This document shows positions 1-9,212 of a stretch of DNA of 61,294 nucleotides, one piece after another. Location: positions 1-61,294 of the forward strand of contig NZ_JACRWE010000010.1 in NCBI RefSeq assembly GCF_014323405.1, in the 5' to 3' direction. The position numbers and the translations under genes were made by a program. Origin of the DNA: Romboutsia faecis (GTDB lineage: Bacteria; Bacillota; Clostridia; Peptostreptococcales; Peptostreptococcaceae). The notes under the pieces are model-generated. The model was not told the DNA's origin. It saw nothing but the letters and a program-made list of their open reading frames with translations, and did not search any database. Every line of letters starts with the position of its first letter. Within the stretch, counting starts at the first letter, position 1.

Positions 1-118
<118 letters not shown>

Positions 119-258
119 AGTTGATGGGCTCAGATACTGTTATATATCTGGCTTTGTTTGGTTGTTTCGAATAATTCTTATAAAGAATTAGTTATATAAA
201 TTAACCTACTGTTTAATTTTCAAAGTTCTTATTTTGTGCTGTTCTTGAGCACTTATTT

Positions 259-287
259 ATAATAACATCTATATATTATTTCGTCAA
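259..287 (-). promoter_or_regulatory. Sigma-A promoter of the left rRNA operon
   Basis: On the minus strand there is a -35 TTGACG (287-282), a 17-base spacer and a -10 TATTAT (264-259), about 140 bases before the mature 16S start. AT-rich, A-tract-containing sequence precedes the -35 like an UP element. The roughly 140-base leader that follows contains a short GTGCT/AGCAC hairpin near 237-253. It fits an rrn promoter; no second promoter was clear. Confidence 0.7.
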
Positions 288-327
288 CACTTTTTAAAAA
301 GTTTTTTAGTTTTTTTATAATTACTTT

Positions 328-377
328 AAAATAATAGCTTATATCAGCATATTTTCTCTGATATAAGCTATTATTTT
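328..377 (-). terminator. Perfect 20-bp inverted repeat after cwlD
   Basis: Arms 328-347 and 358-377 are perfectly complementary over 20 bp with a 10-base loop, starting 4 bases after the cwlD stop. The arms end in A/T runs, so the 3' arm supplies U residues for transcription leaving cwlD. It probably stops cwlD transcription before the rRNA promoter. The U-rich stretch lies inside the stem rather than after it, so termination efficiency is uncertain. Confidence 0.7.
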
Positions 378-381
378 CATT

Positions 382-1107
382 TTATTCATTTTTATACCCA
401 TCTTCACCAAAATATTTTTGTATCCCTGCATATATAGACCAAGCTATTTTTTCTTGATATTTTTCATCATTTAATAGTTTAGCTTCTTTTTCATTTGATA
501 GAAAGCCACATTCAATTAGCACTGATGGCATTTTACAATTCTTCAATAAGTAAAGATTATTTCTTGGCTTTATTACTCTATTATTACTCTCATCTACAAC
601 TCTTTTCAATTCATCCTGTATATTCTTAGCCAACACTCTGCTATCTTCCATCCCCTCTGGATAAAAAGTTTGAGCTCCTGAATACTTAGATTCAGTAAAG
701 TAATTAAGATGTATAGAAACAAACATATCGGCATTCGAATCATCTGCTATCTTCTTACGATTTTTCAAATTTTCATTATACTTTTGTCTTATCGTTTTAT
801 TCTCACTCTCCTCATATAAGCTACTATCATCATCTCTAGTTAATATAACTAATCCACCACTAGCTTCTATAAGCTCTTTTAATTTAAGAGTAATAGCTAA
901 ATTAACATCTTTTTCATATATAGTCTTGTCATCACTAGAAGTCCCTGAATCAATACCTCCATGTCCAGCATCTAATACAATAGTCTTATTAGTTATAGGC
1001 ATATAACTAATCGTCTCTTCAGACACTTCTCTTATTTTTAATATGCAAACTACGGTTAAGATTAAGGCTATCACTCCAAAAACTATGTACTTTATGTATT
1101 TTCTCAC
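382..1107 (-). CDS. cwlD: Germination-specific N-acetylmuramoyl-L-alanine amidase CwlD
   Basis: Amidase_3 family zinc hydrolase of about 241 residues. It removes the peptide from muramic acid so that muramic-delta-lactam can form in spore cortex. Residues 7-24 form one N-terminal membrane segment, so the enzyme faces outward, toward the cortex side of the forespore. Visible motifs are DAGHGG with zinc ligand H49, E65 in EKDVNL, SIHLN near residue 130 and the catalytic-Glu motif IECGFLSN near 200. The start chosen is GTG at 1107, 5 bases after an AGGGTGA Shine-Dalgarno. A longer TTG start at 1155 would begin inside the rpsI terminator and is unlikely. Function follows from family and from sporulation neighbour sigH; amidase class is secure, CwlD identity is likely. 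Confidence 0.88.
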   Translation of the reverse strand: MRKYIKYIVFGVIALILTVVCILKIREVSEETISYMPITNKTIVLDAGHGGIDSGTSSDDKTIYEKDVNLAITLKLKELIEASGGLVILTRDDDSSLYEESENKTIRQKYNENLKNRKKIADDSNADMFVSIHLNYFTESKYSGAQTFYPEGMEDSRVLAKNIQDELKRVVDESNNRVIKPRNNLYLLKNCKMPSVLIECGFLSNEKEAKLLNDEKYQEKIAWSIYAGIQKYFGEDGYKNE

Positions 1108-1131
1108 AATATCACCCTGTACATTTATATT

Positions 1132-1162
1132 AAAAAAGACTTTGGAATATTCCAAAGTCTTT
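1132..1162 (-). terminator. Terminator of the rplM-rpsI operon
   Basis: A hairpin with 12-bp arms (AAAGACTTTGGA and its complement, four-base ATAT loop) followed by a T run on the minus strand, 20 bases after the rpsI stop. It covers the alternative TTG start of cwlD, which supports the shorter CwlD. Confidence 0.88.
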
Positions 1163-1182
1163 GTACAAGTATATGAATAAAA

Positions 1183-1575
1183 TTATCTCTTTGAGAATTG
1201 TGGAGCTCTTCTTGCTGCCTTTAATCCATATTTCTTTCTTTCTTTCATTCTAGCATCTCTAGTTAAGAATCCTTCTTTCTTTAAAGCAGGTCTTAAATCA
1301 GTGTCAGCTTTTAATAAAGCTCTAGATATACCATGTCTTATAGCACCAGCTTGTCCAGTGAATCCTCCACCTTCAACTTTTACTATTACATCGTATTTAG
1401 CTTCATTATTAGTTAATACTAATGGTTGCTTAACATCTCTTATTAATGTTTCGTAGTTGAAGTATTCTTCAACATTTCTTCCATTTACTATTATATTTCC
1501 TTCACCTGCTACTAATCTAACTCTAGCAACAGAGCTTTTTCTTCTTCCAGTTCCGTAGTATTGAACGTTTGCCAT
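1183..1575 (-). CDS. rpsI: 30S ribosomal protein S9
   Basis: S9, 130 residues, normal length. It sits on the head of the 30S subunit and its C-terminal tail reaches the P-site tRNA anticodon region. The sequence shows the [16 protein letters not shown] start, the [19 protein letters not shown] core and the basic tail ending [10 protein letters not shown] use the ATG at 1575; the GTG 18 bases upstream lies in the Shine-Dalgarno AAAGGAGGAG itself. It is the second gene of the rplM-rpsI pair, 28 bases after rplM, and is closed by a terminator. Confidence 0.97.
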   Translation of the reverse strand: MANVQYYGTGRRKSSVARVRLVAGEGNIIVNGRNVEEYFNYETLIRDVKQPLVLTNNEAKYDVIVKVEGGGFTGQAGAIRHGISRALLKADTDLRPALKKEGFLTRDARMKERKKYGLKAARRAPQFSKR

Positions 1576-1603
1576 GATAACTCCTCCTTTCACCCGTTAA
1601 TTA

Positions 1604-2035
1604 TTATTTAAAGTTTAAAACTTCTGGATTTTGAGCTGCATGATCATGGTTTGGTCCTGCGAATACTCTTAATCTAGTCATCATTCTGCTTCTTAATTTG
1701 TTCTTTGGTAACATTCCGCTTACAGCGTGAGCTACAACTTCTTCAGGCTTCTTAGCCATCATTTCTTTGTATGGTATTTCTACTAAACCACCTACATAAC
1801 CAGTGTGGTATCTGTACATTTTTTGTTCTAATTTCTTTCCTGTTAAAACTACCTTCTCAGCGTTAACAACAACAACGAAGTCTCCTCCGTCAACGTGTGG
1901 TGTGAAAGTAACCTTATTTTTTCCTCTTAATACTGTCGCTATTTCAGTTGCTAAACGACCTAATGTTTTTCCTTCAGCGTCAACGATGTACCATTTTCTT
2001 TGTACATCAGCTGGCTTAGCTATATAACTTTTCAT
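1604..2035 (-). CDS. rplM: 50S ribosomal protein L13
   Basis: L13, 143 residues, an early-assembly protein of the 50S subunit that contacts 23S rRNA. It starts MKSYIAKPADVQRKWYIVDA, has the LGRLATEIATVLRGK segment, and the PHVDGGDFVVVVNA and GMLPKNKLRSRMM motifs of the family. A strong AAGGAGGG Shine-Dalgarno lies 7 bases before the ATG. It is the first gene of a two-gene unit with rpsI, with its own promoter and an about 100-base leader that carries a hairpin. Confidence 0.97.
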   Translation of the reverse strand: MKSYIAKPADVQRKWYIVDAEGKTLGRLATEIATVLRGKNKVTFTPHVDGGDFVVVVNAEKVVLTGKKLEQKMYRYHTGYVGGLVEIPYKEMMAKKPEEVVAHAVSGMLPKNKLRSRMMTRLRVFAGPNHDHAAQNPEVLNFK

Positions 2036-2115
2036 AGTTGTCCCTCCTTAACTTTTTTCCTTTAAAATTTTACCGTTTATGTCAAGTCCGGGGCAAGTGG
2101 ACTTATTAACACACT
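2036..2115 (-). promoter_or_regulatory. Candidate L13 leader (r-protein autoregulatory element)
   Basis: The rplM leader contains a hairpin in which AAGTCC pairs with GGACTT around the loop ACTTGCCCC (about 2079-2100). A short spacer and the Shine-Dalgarno follow. Firmicute rplM-rpsI operons are known to carry a structured L13 leader, so position and GC-rich hairpin in AT-rich DNA fit that role. Family match was judged by eye only. Confidence 0.5.
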
Positions 2116-2122
2116 CCTACTA

Positions 2123-2151
2123 ATTTTAATATATGCATACTTGTGTGTCAA
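2123..2151 (-). promoter_or_regulatory. Sigma-A promoter of rplM-rpsI
   Basis: Consensus -35 TTGACA (2151-2146), 17-base spacer and -10 TAAAAT (2128-2123) on the minus strand. The -35 begins 2 bases after the truA stop codon, so the unit starts immediately after truA and no truA terminator is visible between them. Confidence 0.75.
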
Positions 2152-2152
2152 G

Positions 2153-2884
2153 CTAATAATCAACTTTTTTAAGAAATAATCCATGTGCCGGTGCTGTATG
2201 ACCAGTTTTAGATCTACTCTTTGAGTTAATTATATCAGATAAATTCTCTTTTATCCTGCCTCTGCCTATATCTACTAACGTCCCTACTATTATTCTTACC
2301 ATATTATATAAAAATCCATTACCTTCGATTTCTAAAATTATTAAATCTTCGTCTTTAGTTATCTCTATATCATATATAGTTCTAACTGTATCTACTACAG
2401 AAGATCCCGAACTCATAAAACCCTTGAAATCATGTCTTCCAACTAAATATTTAGCTTGTTCGCACATTTTATCAAAATCAAGTTCATATCTTACATGATA
2501 TGATGTATCTTTATATATGGGACTTCTATAAGGACTATTATAAATTAAATATCTATACCTCTTACCTTTTGCACTATATCTAGAGTGAAACTCTTCTTCA
2601 ACTTCCTTACAGCTAATTATAGCTATATCTTTAGGCAGTTTTGCATTTAGTGCATTTGGTATTCTGTCTGTAGGTATCTCAGAGTTTAGTTTAAAATTTG
2701 CCACTTGTCCTAATGCATGAACTCCTGCATCAGTTCTCCCAGAGCCAGTAATCTTTACTTCTTCCTTTGTTATTTCATAAATGGCCTTTTCTATTGTGCC
2801 TTGTATCCCTAAAGAGTCAGGTTGCTTTTGCCATCCACAATAGTTAGCCCCATTATACTGTATTTTTATCATTAAGTTTCTCAT
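2153..2884 (-). CDS. truA: tRNA pseudouridine(38-40) synthase TruA
   Basis: TruA, about 243 residues, converts U38-U40 of tRNA anticodon arms to pseudouridine. The catalytic Asp is D52 in GSGRTDAGVHALGQVANF; the C-terminal GNGFLYNMVRIIVGTLVDIG motif is also typical. Two ATGs are possible; I choose the one at 2884 because a GAGGT Shine-Dalgarno lies just before it, while the ATG at 2896 contains that Shine-Dalgarno. The gene follows ecfT directly and closes the ecfA1-ecfA2-ecfT-truA unit, an arrangement common in Firmicutes without obvious functional link. Confidence 0.95.
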   Translation of the reverse strand: MRNLMIKIQYNGANYCGWQKQPDSLGIQGTIEKAIYEITKEEVKITGSGRTDAGVHALGQVANFKLNSEIPTDRIPNALNAKLPKDIAIISCKEVEEEFHSRYSAKGKRYRYLIYNSPYRSPIYKDTSYHVRYELDFDKMCEQAKYLVGRHDFKGFMSSGSSVVDTVRTIYDIEITKDEDLIILEIEGNGFLYNMVRIIVGTLVDIGRGRIKENLSDIINSKSRSKTGHTAPAHGLFLKKVDY

Positions 2885-2896
2885 GTTGTACCTCAT

Positions 2897-3697
2897 TTAT
2901 ATAAATCTAGTAACTATTATACTCCCTAAATACATAAATTGTAATACATAAGATACATAATCAGCTTTCGATAAAACAGATTCTTTCATCTTAGTTCTAT
3001 TATATCCACCCCTATAGCATCTAGCTTCCATAGCTGTTCCTAATTCTTCTGCTCTTCTAAATGCACTTACAAATAAAGGGACTAATAGTGGAACTAAATT
3101 TTTAGCTCTATTTATAAGATTATTACTTTCAAAATCTGCCCCCCTAGACATTTGTGCCTTCATTATCTTATCAGTTTCATCCAATAATGTAGGAATAAAT
3201 CTAAGAGCTATTGTCATCATCATAGCTAATTCATGCACAGGTAACCCTATGTTTTTAAAAGGATTTAGAAGCCTTTCTATGCCATCTGTAAGATCCATAG
3301 GAGATGTAGTTAGAGTTAATAACGATGTTCCTAATACAAGCAGTGTAAGCCTAATAGCCATAAATATAGCCTGACTTATACCTTCTTGAGTTACTCTTAA
3401 AAATCCAAATGACAATATAAGCTTTTCTCCCGGCAAGAAGAATATATTTATAACAAATGTAAATAATATAATCCATCTAAGAGGTTTAAGCCCCTTTAGA
3501 ATGTATTTAAACGGTATATTAGATAACTTTATTATTTCTAATAAAGATACTATCACTATTGAGTATGGCCAAAATTTATTAATTATAAATAATGAAATCA
3601 TAAATATAAATGTAGCTACAAGTTTTACTCTTGAATCTAATTTATGAACAATGGACTCTGTAGGGTAATGCTGACCAATAGTTATATCTTTTAACAT
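2897..3697 (-). CDS. ecfT: ECF transporter transmembrane protein EcfT
   Basis: Membrane scaffold of a group II energy-coupling-factor transporter for vitamins and metals, 266 residues. There are about five hydrophobic segments. The cytoplasmic coupling motifs appear as SRGADFES (about 180-190) and [10 protein letters not shown] (about 225-235), which dock on the two ATPases. The start overlaps the end of ecfA2 by 7 bases, implying coupled translation. No substrate-binding S component is encoded here; in group II systems these are encoded elsewhere and share this module, so the substrate cannot be named. Confidence 0.94.
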   Translation of the reverse strand: MLKDITIGQHYPTESIVHKLDSRVKLVATFIFMISLFIINKFWPYSIVIVSLLEIIKLSNIPFKYILKGLKPLRWIILFTFVINIFFLPGEKLILSFGFLRVTQEGISQAIFMAIRLTLLVLGTSLLTLTTSPMDLTDGIERLLNPFKNIGLPVHELAMMMTIALRFIPTLLDETDKIMKAQMSRGADFESNNLINRAKNLVPLLVPLFVSAFRRAEELGTAMEARCYRGGYNRTKMKESVLSKADYVSYVLQFMYLGSIIVTRFI

Positions 3698-4557
3698 TTT
3701 CCTTTTCCTCTCATAACTCTTAATATTTCTTCTTTAGCTTCATCTATAGTCAATATATCCTGACGTATATTAAAACCTCTTTCTCTAAGTTTTATAGCTA
3801 ACTCTATAGTTTGAGGTATATCTAGACCTATTTCTTTTAACCTAATTGCATTAGAATTAAAAACTTCTCTTGGAGTACCCATAAACTCTATTTTACCATG
3901 ATTCATAACTATTATAGTTTTAGCTAGTTTCGCCATATCATCCATACTGTGAGATGATAATATTATTGTTATATTATGTTCTCTATGAAGAGTTTTTATA
4001 AGCTCAAAGATTTCATCCCTTCCTCCTGGATCAAGACCTGCAGTTGGTTCATCTAAAATTAAAACTTCTGGGTTCATAGCTATAACCCCAGCTATTGCTA
4101 CCCTACGTTTCTGACCGCCAGATAGTTCAAAAGGTGACTTTTCTTTATATTCTTCATATTTTAATCCTACAGCCTCCATAGAATCTTTTACTCTTTTTTT
4201 AACTTCAGCTTCATCTAAGCCTAAATTAGTCGGTCCAAACGCTATATCCTTTTCAACAGTTTCTTCAAAAAGTTGATATTCTGGGTATTGAAAAACAACC
4301 CCTACTCTCTTTCTTATCTCTGTTAGATTAAGTTCTGGATCAGTTATATTAAAATCATTTATATATATTTCTCCAGATGAAGGCTTTAGAAGACCATTTA
4401 AATGCTGTATTAATGTAGACTTACCTGAACCAGTATGACCAATTATACCTACAAAATCTCTATCTTGTATTTCAAAGCTAATATCATCTAACGCCTTACT
4501 TGCAAAAGGCATACCTTCATTATATATATATGTTAAATTCTTTATTACAATTGACAT
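3691..4557 (-). CDS. ecfA2: ECF transporter ATPase EcfA2
   Basis: One of two paired ABC ATPases of the ECF module, 288 residues. It shows Walker [11 protein letters not shown]-loop [14 protein letters not shown], signature LSGGQKRR, Walker [14 protein letters not shown] and the switch His in LSSHSMDD. The [10 protein letters not shown] version of the Q-loop region is the usual mark of the second ECF ATPase. It overlaps the end of ecfA1 by 13 bases and ecfT by 7, so the three proteins are translationally coupled. Confidence 0.94.
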   Translation of the reverse strand: MSIVIKNLTYIYNEGMPFASKALDDISFEIQDRDFVGIIGHTGSGKSTLIQHLNGLLKPSSGEIYINDFNITDPELNLTEIRKRVGVVFQYPEYQLFEETVEKDIAFGPTNLGLDEAEVKKRVKDSMEAVGLKYEEYKEKSPFELSGGQKRRVAIAGVIAMNPEVLILDEPTAGLDPGGRDEIFELIKTLHREHNITIILSSHSMDDMAKLAKTIIVMNHGKIEFMGTPREVFNSNAIRLKEIGLDIPQTIELAIKLRERGFNIRQDILTIDEAKEEILRVMRGKGKC

Positions 4558-5378
4558 AATTTCATCACCATCTCATCTACTGTTAATATATCAGAGTCTA
4601 TATTTAAACCTTCTTTATTTAGTTCTTTTGATAACTCCGTCATATAAGGCACATCTAAACCTATGTTTTTTAACATATCTATTTTAGAAAACACCTGTCT
4701 AGGTGTACCTTCCAATATTTTTTTACCTTTTTCCATAACTATAACTCTATCTGCATCCACTGCTTCTTCCATAAAATGCGTTATGTGTATTACACTGATA
4801 TTTTCTTCTTTATTAAGTCTTTTTATTGTACTCATAACCTCTTTTCTACCTGATGGATCAAGCATAGCTGTTGCTTCATCAAATATTACGCATTTAGGCT
4901 TCATAGCTATTATACCCGCTATAGCAACTCTTTGCTTTTGTCCTCCAGATAGTAAATGTGGCTGTCTATCTCTTAGTTCATATATACCTACACTTTTAAG
5001 AGATTCATCTACCCTTTTTCTTATTTCTGCTGGCTCTATTCCTAGATTTTCAGGTCCGAAAGCTACATCTTCCTCAACTACTGTAGCAACAATTTGATTA
5101 TCAGGATTTTGGAATACCATACCTGCAGTCTGTCTTATATCCCATAATTTTTCTTCATCTCTTGTATCCATATTATCTATAAGTATATTACCCTTTGTAG
5201 GCATAAGAATTGCATTCAAATTTTTAGATAATGTAGATTTACCTGATCCATTATGCCCTATTATCACTAAAAATTCACCTTTTTTTATATCTAAACTCAA
5301 ATCTTCTATTGCTTTAAAGCTTTCTTCTTCTGTTATATATTCAAATGAAATATTGTTAACTTCTACTATATTACTCAT
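4545..5378 (-). CDS. ecfA1: ECF transporter ATPase EcfA1
   Basis: First ABC ATPase of the ECF module, 277 residues. Walker [11 protein letters not shown]-loop [20 protein letters not shown], signature LSGGQKQR, Walker [13 protein letters not shown] and switch His in ITHFMEEA are all intact. The [17 protein letters not shown] stretch is typical of EcfA1. It heads the ecfA1-ecfA2-ecfT-truA unit and has an AAAAGGAG Shine-Dalgarno. It powers uptake by dimerising with EcfA2 under EcfT. Confidence 0.94.
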   Translation of the reverse strand: MSNIVEVNNISFEYITEEESFKAIEDLSLDIKKGEFLVIIGHNGSGKSTLSKNLNAILMPTKGNILIDNMDTRDEEKLWDIRQTAGMVFQNPDNQIVATVVEEDVAFGPENLGIEPAEIRKRVDESLKSVGIYELRDRQPHLLSGGQKQRVAIAGIIAMKPKCVIFDEATAMLDPSGRKEVMSTIKRLNKEENISVIHITHFMEEAVDADRVIVMEKGKKILEGTPRQVFSKIDMLKNIGLDVPYMTELSKELNKEGLNIDSDILTVDEMVMKLCQL

Positions 5379-5428
5379 TAAATCTACTCCTTTTCATTAG
5401 GTAGCAATATAAAACCATTTTAAGTAGT

Positions 5429-5437
5429 ATTATATCA
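5429..5437 (-). promoter_or_regulatory. Probable extended -10 promoter of the ecf-truA operon
   Basis: Minus strand TGATATAAT, a TGn-extended -10 hexamer TATAAT, about 50 bases before ecfA1. No good -35 is present at 16-18 bases. The site lies after the rplQ terminator, so the ecf module starts its own transcript. Confidence 0.5.
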
Positions 5438-5525
5438 TAACCATATAAAAAAAGATAATTCTTAATATACAAAATTTACTTCTTAAATATCGATGAAATA
5501 TTCGACTTTTAATAAAAAATAGCAT

Positions 5526-5557
5526 AAAAAAAGATTAAGCAAAAGCTTAATCTTTTT
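5526..5557 (-). terminator. Terminator of the S10-spc-alpha operon
   Basis: Perfect hairpin, arms AAAAAGATTAAGC and its complement (13 bp, four-base loop), followed by a T run on the minus strand. It starts 5 bases after the rplQ stop. No comparable terminator was seen between rpsJ and rplQ, so this probably ends a transcript of about 16 kb. Confidence 0.92.
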
Positions 5558-5562
5558 CTATA

Positions 5563-5904
5563 CTATACTAATTCTATAAAAGCCATTTCAGCAGCGTCGC
5601 CTCTTCTTGGTCCTTTTTTGATTATTCTAGTGTATCCACCATTTCTCTCAGCATACTTTGGAGCTATATCAGTGAATAAGTTGTTAACTACAGTTTCATC
5701 CATAACGTAAGCTAAAACTTGTCTTCTAGCGTGAAGATCTCCTCTTTTAGCAAGAGTTATCATCTTTTCAGCCATTCTACGAGTTTCTTTTGCTCTTGTT
5801 ACTGTAGTTTCTATTCTACCACTTCTTAGTAAGTCAGTTACTAAGTTTCTTAACATAAGGTTTCTGTGTGAAGTCACACGTCCTAATTTACGGTAATTAG
5901 CCAT
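5563..5904 (-). CDS. rplQ: 50S ribosomal protein L17
   Basis: L17, 113 residues, near the exit tunnel of the 50S subunit. It begins [20 protein letters not shown] and has the [17 protein letters not shown] segment and the [20 protein letters not shown] end. I use ATG 5904, placed after a GGAGGG Shine-Dalgarno; the GTG at 5925 is within rpoA's stop region and is not needed. It is the last gene of the alpha operon, 20 bases after rpoA. Confidence 0.97.
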   Translation of the reverse strand: MANYRKLGRVTSHRNLMLRNLVTDLLRSGRIETTVTRAKETRRMAEKMITLAKRGDLHARRQVLAYVMDETVVNNLFTDIAPKYAERNGGYTRIIKKGPRRGDAAEMAFIELV

Positions 5905-5924
5905 GCCAATCCCTCCTTTGCTCA

Positions 5925-6872
5925 CTATTCTTCGCTTGGTTTAAGACCTAGTCCAAGTTCTTCTAACTTTTGGATAACTTCCTCAAGTGACTTTTTACCA
6001 AGGTTTCTAACCTTCATCATATCGTCCTCAGACTTATTAGCTAGTTCTTCAACTGTATTTATTCCCGCTCTCTTTAAACAGTTGTAAGATCTAACTGATA
6101 AATCTAATTCTTCTATAGTCATTTCAAGAACTTTTTCTTTTTGATCTTCTTCTTTTTCTACCATTATTTCAACATTGCTTACATGCTCTGTTAAATCAAT
6201 GAATAGATTTAAATGTTCAACTAATACTTTAGCAGCTAAAGATATTCCTTCTTGAGGATTTATACTACCATTAGTTTGCACTTCAAGTATTAATTTATCA
6301 TAATCTGTTTTTTGACCTACTCTTGTATTTTCAACATGGTAGCTCACTTTTTCAACAGGAGTATATATTGAATCTACAGGTAAAACACCTATAGGCATAT
6401 TCTCTGTCTTATTTTCTTCAGCAGAAACATAGCCTCTACCTTTATCTATAGATATTTCCATATTAAGCTTAGCATTATCATCTAGCGTAGCTATTTGTAA
6501 ATCCTTGCTTAATATTTCAACATCTGGAGGACATATAATATCTGATCCTTTGATAGAGCATGGTCCTTGTGCTTCTATTTTAAGAGTTCTACTTCCTTCT
6601 CCATCAATAGTAGCCGAAAGCTCTTTTAAAGATAATATTATTTCAGTAACATCTTCTTTAACACCTGGTATTGTTGAGAATTCGTGAAGAACTCCATCTA
6701 TTTTTATAGAATTTACAGCAACACCTGGTAAAGATGATAATAATACTCTTCTTAAAGCATTTCCTATAGTTATACCATAACCTCTTTCTAGAGGTTCTAT
6801 AACGAATTTTCCATATCTATAGTCTTCGCTAAGTTCTATTATATCTACTTTAGGTTTTTCTATTTCTATCAT
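5925..6872 (-). CDS. rpoA: DNA-directed RNA polymerase subunit alpha
   Basis: RpoA, 315 residues. It dimerises to nucleate RNA polymerase assembly and its C-terminal domain touches UP elements and activators. The N-terminal domain has [20 protein letters not shown]; the C-terminal helix-hairpin-helix domain has [16 protein letters not shown] and [14 protein letters not shown] at 6872 follows GGAGGG by 9 bases; the TTG two codons upstream is rejected. It sits in the usual place between rpsD and rplQ in the alpha operon. Confidence 0.98.
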   Translation of the reverse strand: MIEIEKPKVDIIELSEDYRYGKFVIEPLERGYGITIGNALRRVLLSSLPGVAVNSIKIDGVLHEFSTIPGVKEDVTEIILSLKELSATIDGEGSRTLKIEAQGPCSIKGSDIICPPDVEILSKDLQIATLDDNAKLNMEISIDKGRGYVSAEENKTENMPIGVLPVDSIYTPVEKVSYHVENTRVGQKTDYDKLILEVQTNGSINPQEGISLAAKVLVEHLNLFIDLTEHVSNVEIMVEKEEDQKEKVLEMTIEELDLSVRSYNCLKRAGINTVEELANKSEDDMMKVRNLGKKSLEEVIQKLEELGLGLKPSEE

Positions 6873-6947
6873 GGACAAAAACCCTCCTTCAATTTATTAA
6901 TCCACTGAGGGTAAACAATTTTAAAAATTAATTTTAAAATTTGCTTA

Positions 6948-7574
6948 TTACTTAGAGTAAAGCTCTACTATTAAGTGTTCAGCTATTTCAAGATCTATAT
7001 CTTCTCTTGTTGGCATAGCAACAACTTTAGCAGACATTCCTTCTAAGTTTGCATCTAACCACTTAGGAGCTACTTTTGATGCATTAGCTTCTACTAAAGC
7101 TTTGAACTTAGCAGAAGTTTTAGAGTTTTCTTTAACTGCTATAACATCATCAGCTTTAACAGTTATAGATGGTATATCTACCTTGTTTCCATTTAAAGTG
7201 AAGTGACCGTGAGTTACTAATTGTCTAGCTTCTTTTCTAGATGAAGCTAATCCCATTCTGTAAACTACATTGTCTAATCTTCTTTCTAATAGGCTTAATA
7301 AATTTTCCCCTGTTATACCAGGCATTTTATCAGCACGTTCATATAAGTTTCTGAATTGAGTTTCTAAAACTCCGTATATTCTCTTAACTTTTTGTTTTTC
7401 TCTTAATTGTAAACCATAGTTAGAAACTTTCTTTCTTCCTTGTCCATGTTGTCCAGGAGCATAGTTTCTTTTTTCTATAGCACATTTATCTGTATGACAT
7501 CTTTCGCCTTTAAGGAATAATTTCATTCCTTCTCTACGGCATTGTCTACAAGATGCACCTGTATATCTTGCCAT
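6948..7574 (-). CDS. rpsD: 30S ribosomal protein S4 (zinc-binding form)
   Basis: S4, 208 residues, a primary 16S-binding protein that nucleates 30S assembly. It has a zinc-ribbon start with C9, C12, C26 and C31, so this is the C+ form. An S4 RNA-binding domain near residues 98-160 includes [20 protein letters not shown]. It lies between rpsK and rpoA. S4 is an alpha-operon repressor in some bacteria, but no matching pseudoknot was recognised here. Confidence 0.97.
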   Translation of the reverse strand: MARYTGASCRQCRREGMKLFLKGERCHTDKCAIEKRNYAPGQHGQGRKKVSNYGLQLREKQKVKRIYGVLETQFRNLYERADKMPGITGENLLSLLERRLDNVVYRMGLASSRKEARQLVTHGHFTLNGNKVDIPSITVKADDVIAVKENSKTSAKFKALVEANASKVAPKWLDANLEGMSAKVVAMPTREDIDLEIAEHLIVELYSK

Positions 7575-7607
7575 GTCTTTACACCTCCTAATTAATTCTG
7601 TATATAA

Positions 7608-8006
7608 TTACACTCTTCTTCTTTTTGGTGGTCTACATCCGTTGTGTGGGATTGGAGTAACGTCTTTTATCATAGTTACTTCTAGTCCAGTAGCTTGTAA
7701 AGCTCTTATAGCAGCTTCTCTTCCTGAACCAGGACCTTTTACGAATACTTCTACAGTTTTTAAACCGTGTTCCATTGCAGCTTTAGCAGCAGTTTCTGCA
7801 GCCATTTGAGATGCGAAAGGAGTAGCTTTTCTTGATCCTTTGAATCCTAATTGTCCAGAAGATGCCCAAGATATAGCATTCCCATGAACGTCAGTTAAAG
7901 TTATTATAGTATTGTTAAAAGTTGATTGTATATGCGCATGTCCACGTTCGATGTTTTTACGCTCTCTTCTTCTAACACGTGTAGCTTTCTTTTTTGGTTT
8001 AGCCAT
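7608..8006 (-). CDS. rpsK: 30S ribosomal protein S11
   Basis: S11, about 132 residues, on the 30S platform near the mRNA exit. It shows [37 protein letters not shown] and the C-terminal [15 protein letters not shown]. Two close ATGs exist (8012, 8006); the second has better spacing (8-9 bases) from GGAGGG. It follows rpsM by 24 bases in the alpha part of the operon. Confidence 0.97.
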   Translation of the reverse strand: MAKPKKKATRVRRRERKNIERGHAHIQSTFNNTIITLTDVHGNAISWASSGQLGFKGSRKATPFASQMAAETAAKAAMEHGLKTVEVFVKGPGSGREAAIRALQATGLEVTMIKDVTPIPHNGCRPPKRRRV

Positions 8007-8030
8007 TGTCATTTCCCTCCTATCTACTTA

Positions 8031-8402
8031 TTATTTTTTCTTCTTACGAGATACAGTTTTTCTAGGACCTTTTCTAGTTCTAGCATTAGTTTTAGTTCTT
8101 TGACCTCTTAAAGGAAGACCTTTAGCATGTCTTAAACCTCTGTAACATTTTATATCTCTTAATCTCTTTATGTTTAAAGCGATTTCTCTTCTTAAGTCAC
8201 CTTCAACTAAGAAATCAGCATCTATTATTTTTCTTAATTCATTAACTTGATCGTCTGATAAATCCTTTATTCTTGTGTCAGGATTTATATCAGCTTTAGC
8301 TAATATTTCGTTAGCAGTAGCTTTTCCTATACCATATATATAAGTTAAGCCTATTTCTGCTCTTTTTTCTCTAGGTAAATCTACCCCAGCTATTCTTGCC
8401 AT
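8031..8402 (-). CDS. rpsM: 30S ribosomal protein S13
   Basis: S13, 123 residues, head of the 30S subunit, forming inter-subunit bridges and touching P-site tRNA through its C-terminal tail. It begins [20 protein letters not shown] and has the [16 protein letters not shown] motif and a basic tail. ATG 8402 is chosen over a GTG that overlaps the GGAGGTG Shine-Dalgarno. The 117-base gap to rpmJ upstream is larger than most in this operon. Confidence 0.97.
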   Translation of the reverse strand: MARIAGVDLPREKRAEIGLTYIYGIGKATANEILAKADINPDTRIKDLSDDQVNELRKIIDADFLVEGDLRREIALNIKRLRDIKCYRGLRHAKGLPLRGQRTKTNARTRKGPRKTVSRKKKK

Positions 8403-8519
8403 GATTCGCACCTCCTACACATGTTTTATTTAAATTGTTTTGACGTTTTTACGCCCTTTTGTTAACATCACAGTTTACTATTATACTATAAAAGTTAACA
8501 AATTACTAGTAATAATTTC
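8403..8519 (-). promoter_or_regulatory. 117-base spacer before rpsM, possible internal promoter
   Basis: This spacer between rpmJ and rpsM holds a minus-strand -10-like TATAAT near 8481-8486, a 12-bp palindrome ATTACTAGTAAT near 8504-8515 and two GTTAAC palindromes that could pair. No good -35 was found. It could house an internal alpha-operon promoter or an S4 target, but the sequence does not decide. Confidence 0.25.
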
Positions 8520-8651
<132 letters not shown>

Positions 8652-8668
8652 CTACTAAATAAGATAGC

Positions 8669-8887
8669 CTACTTCTTACGCCAAGTGATTCTTCCTCTTG
8701 TAAGGTCATATGGAGAAAGTTCAACATTTACCTTATCACCTTCAAGAATTCTTATGAAGTTCATTCTTAGCTTTCCAGATAAATGGCATAATACCTCATG
8801 TCCATTTTCTAATCTTACTTTGAACATAGCATTAGGTAAGTTTTCAATAACTGTACCTTCTAATTCTATTACATCTTTTTTGGCCAT
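8669..8887 (-). CDS. infA: Translation initiation factor IF-1
   Basis: IF-1, 72 residues, a single OB-fold protein that occupies the ribosomal A site during initiation. The sequence [20 protein letters not shown], the [20 protein letters not shown] core and the end [12 protein letters not shown] are standard. It lies between the KOW protein and rpmJ in the spc-alpha junction. Confidence 0.98.
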   Translation of the reverse strand: MAKKDVIELEGTVIENLPNAMFKVRLENGHEVLCHLSGKLRMNFIRILEGDKVNVELSPYDLTRGRITWRKK

Positions 8888-8910
8888 TAAATAACCAGAC
8901 CTCCATTCAA

Positions 8911-9201
8911 CTAATCAAAGATCAACTCTTTTGATTTAGTAAGTTCAGCTCTTAAAAAAGCATCTGTTATCGTATCAGACGCTATTTTATTTTTAACTTT
9001 ATCATTTAAAAAACTATAAACTTTTAAGTGCTTAACTTTTTTTAGCTTAGGTCTGTCAAGTTTTCTTTTTTTTCCATCAGCTATGAGAACATATTCATGG
9101 TCAACTATTTTTACTACGAAGAATAATTTTCCTGTTTCTCTACCTGATAAACCTTTTACAACTTGACCTACTCTTATTTTTTCTGATAGCACTTTTTTCA
9201 C
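8911..9201 (-). CDS. KOW-domain RNA-binding protein (L14e-like)
   Basis: Small basic protein of 96 residues. The N-terminal part (about 8-50) reads as a KOW/SH3-like barrel ([21 protein letters not shown], ending around [19 protein letters not shown]). The rest is charged and helical. Similar proteins occur between map and infA in many clostridia and are annotated as KOW or L14E/L6E/L27E-like RNA-binding proteins. A ribosome-associated role is inferred from fold and from sitting 11 bases after map and 23 before infA; no specific function is established. Confidence 0.75.
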   Translation of the reverse strand: MKKVLSEKIRVGQVVKGLSGRETGKLFFVVKIVDHEYVLIADGKKRKLDRPKLKKVKHLKVYSFLNDKVKNKIASDTITDAFLRAELTKSKELIFD

Positions 9202-9212
9202 CTACCTTGAGA

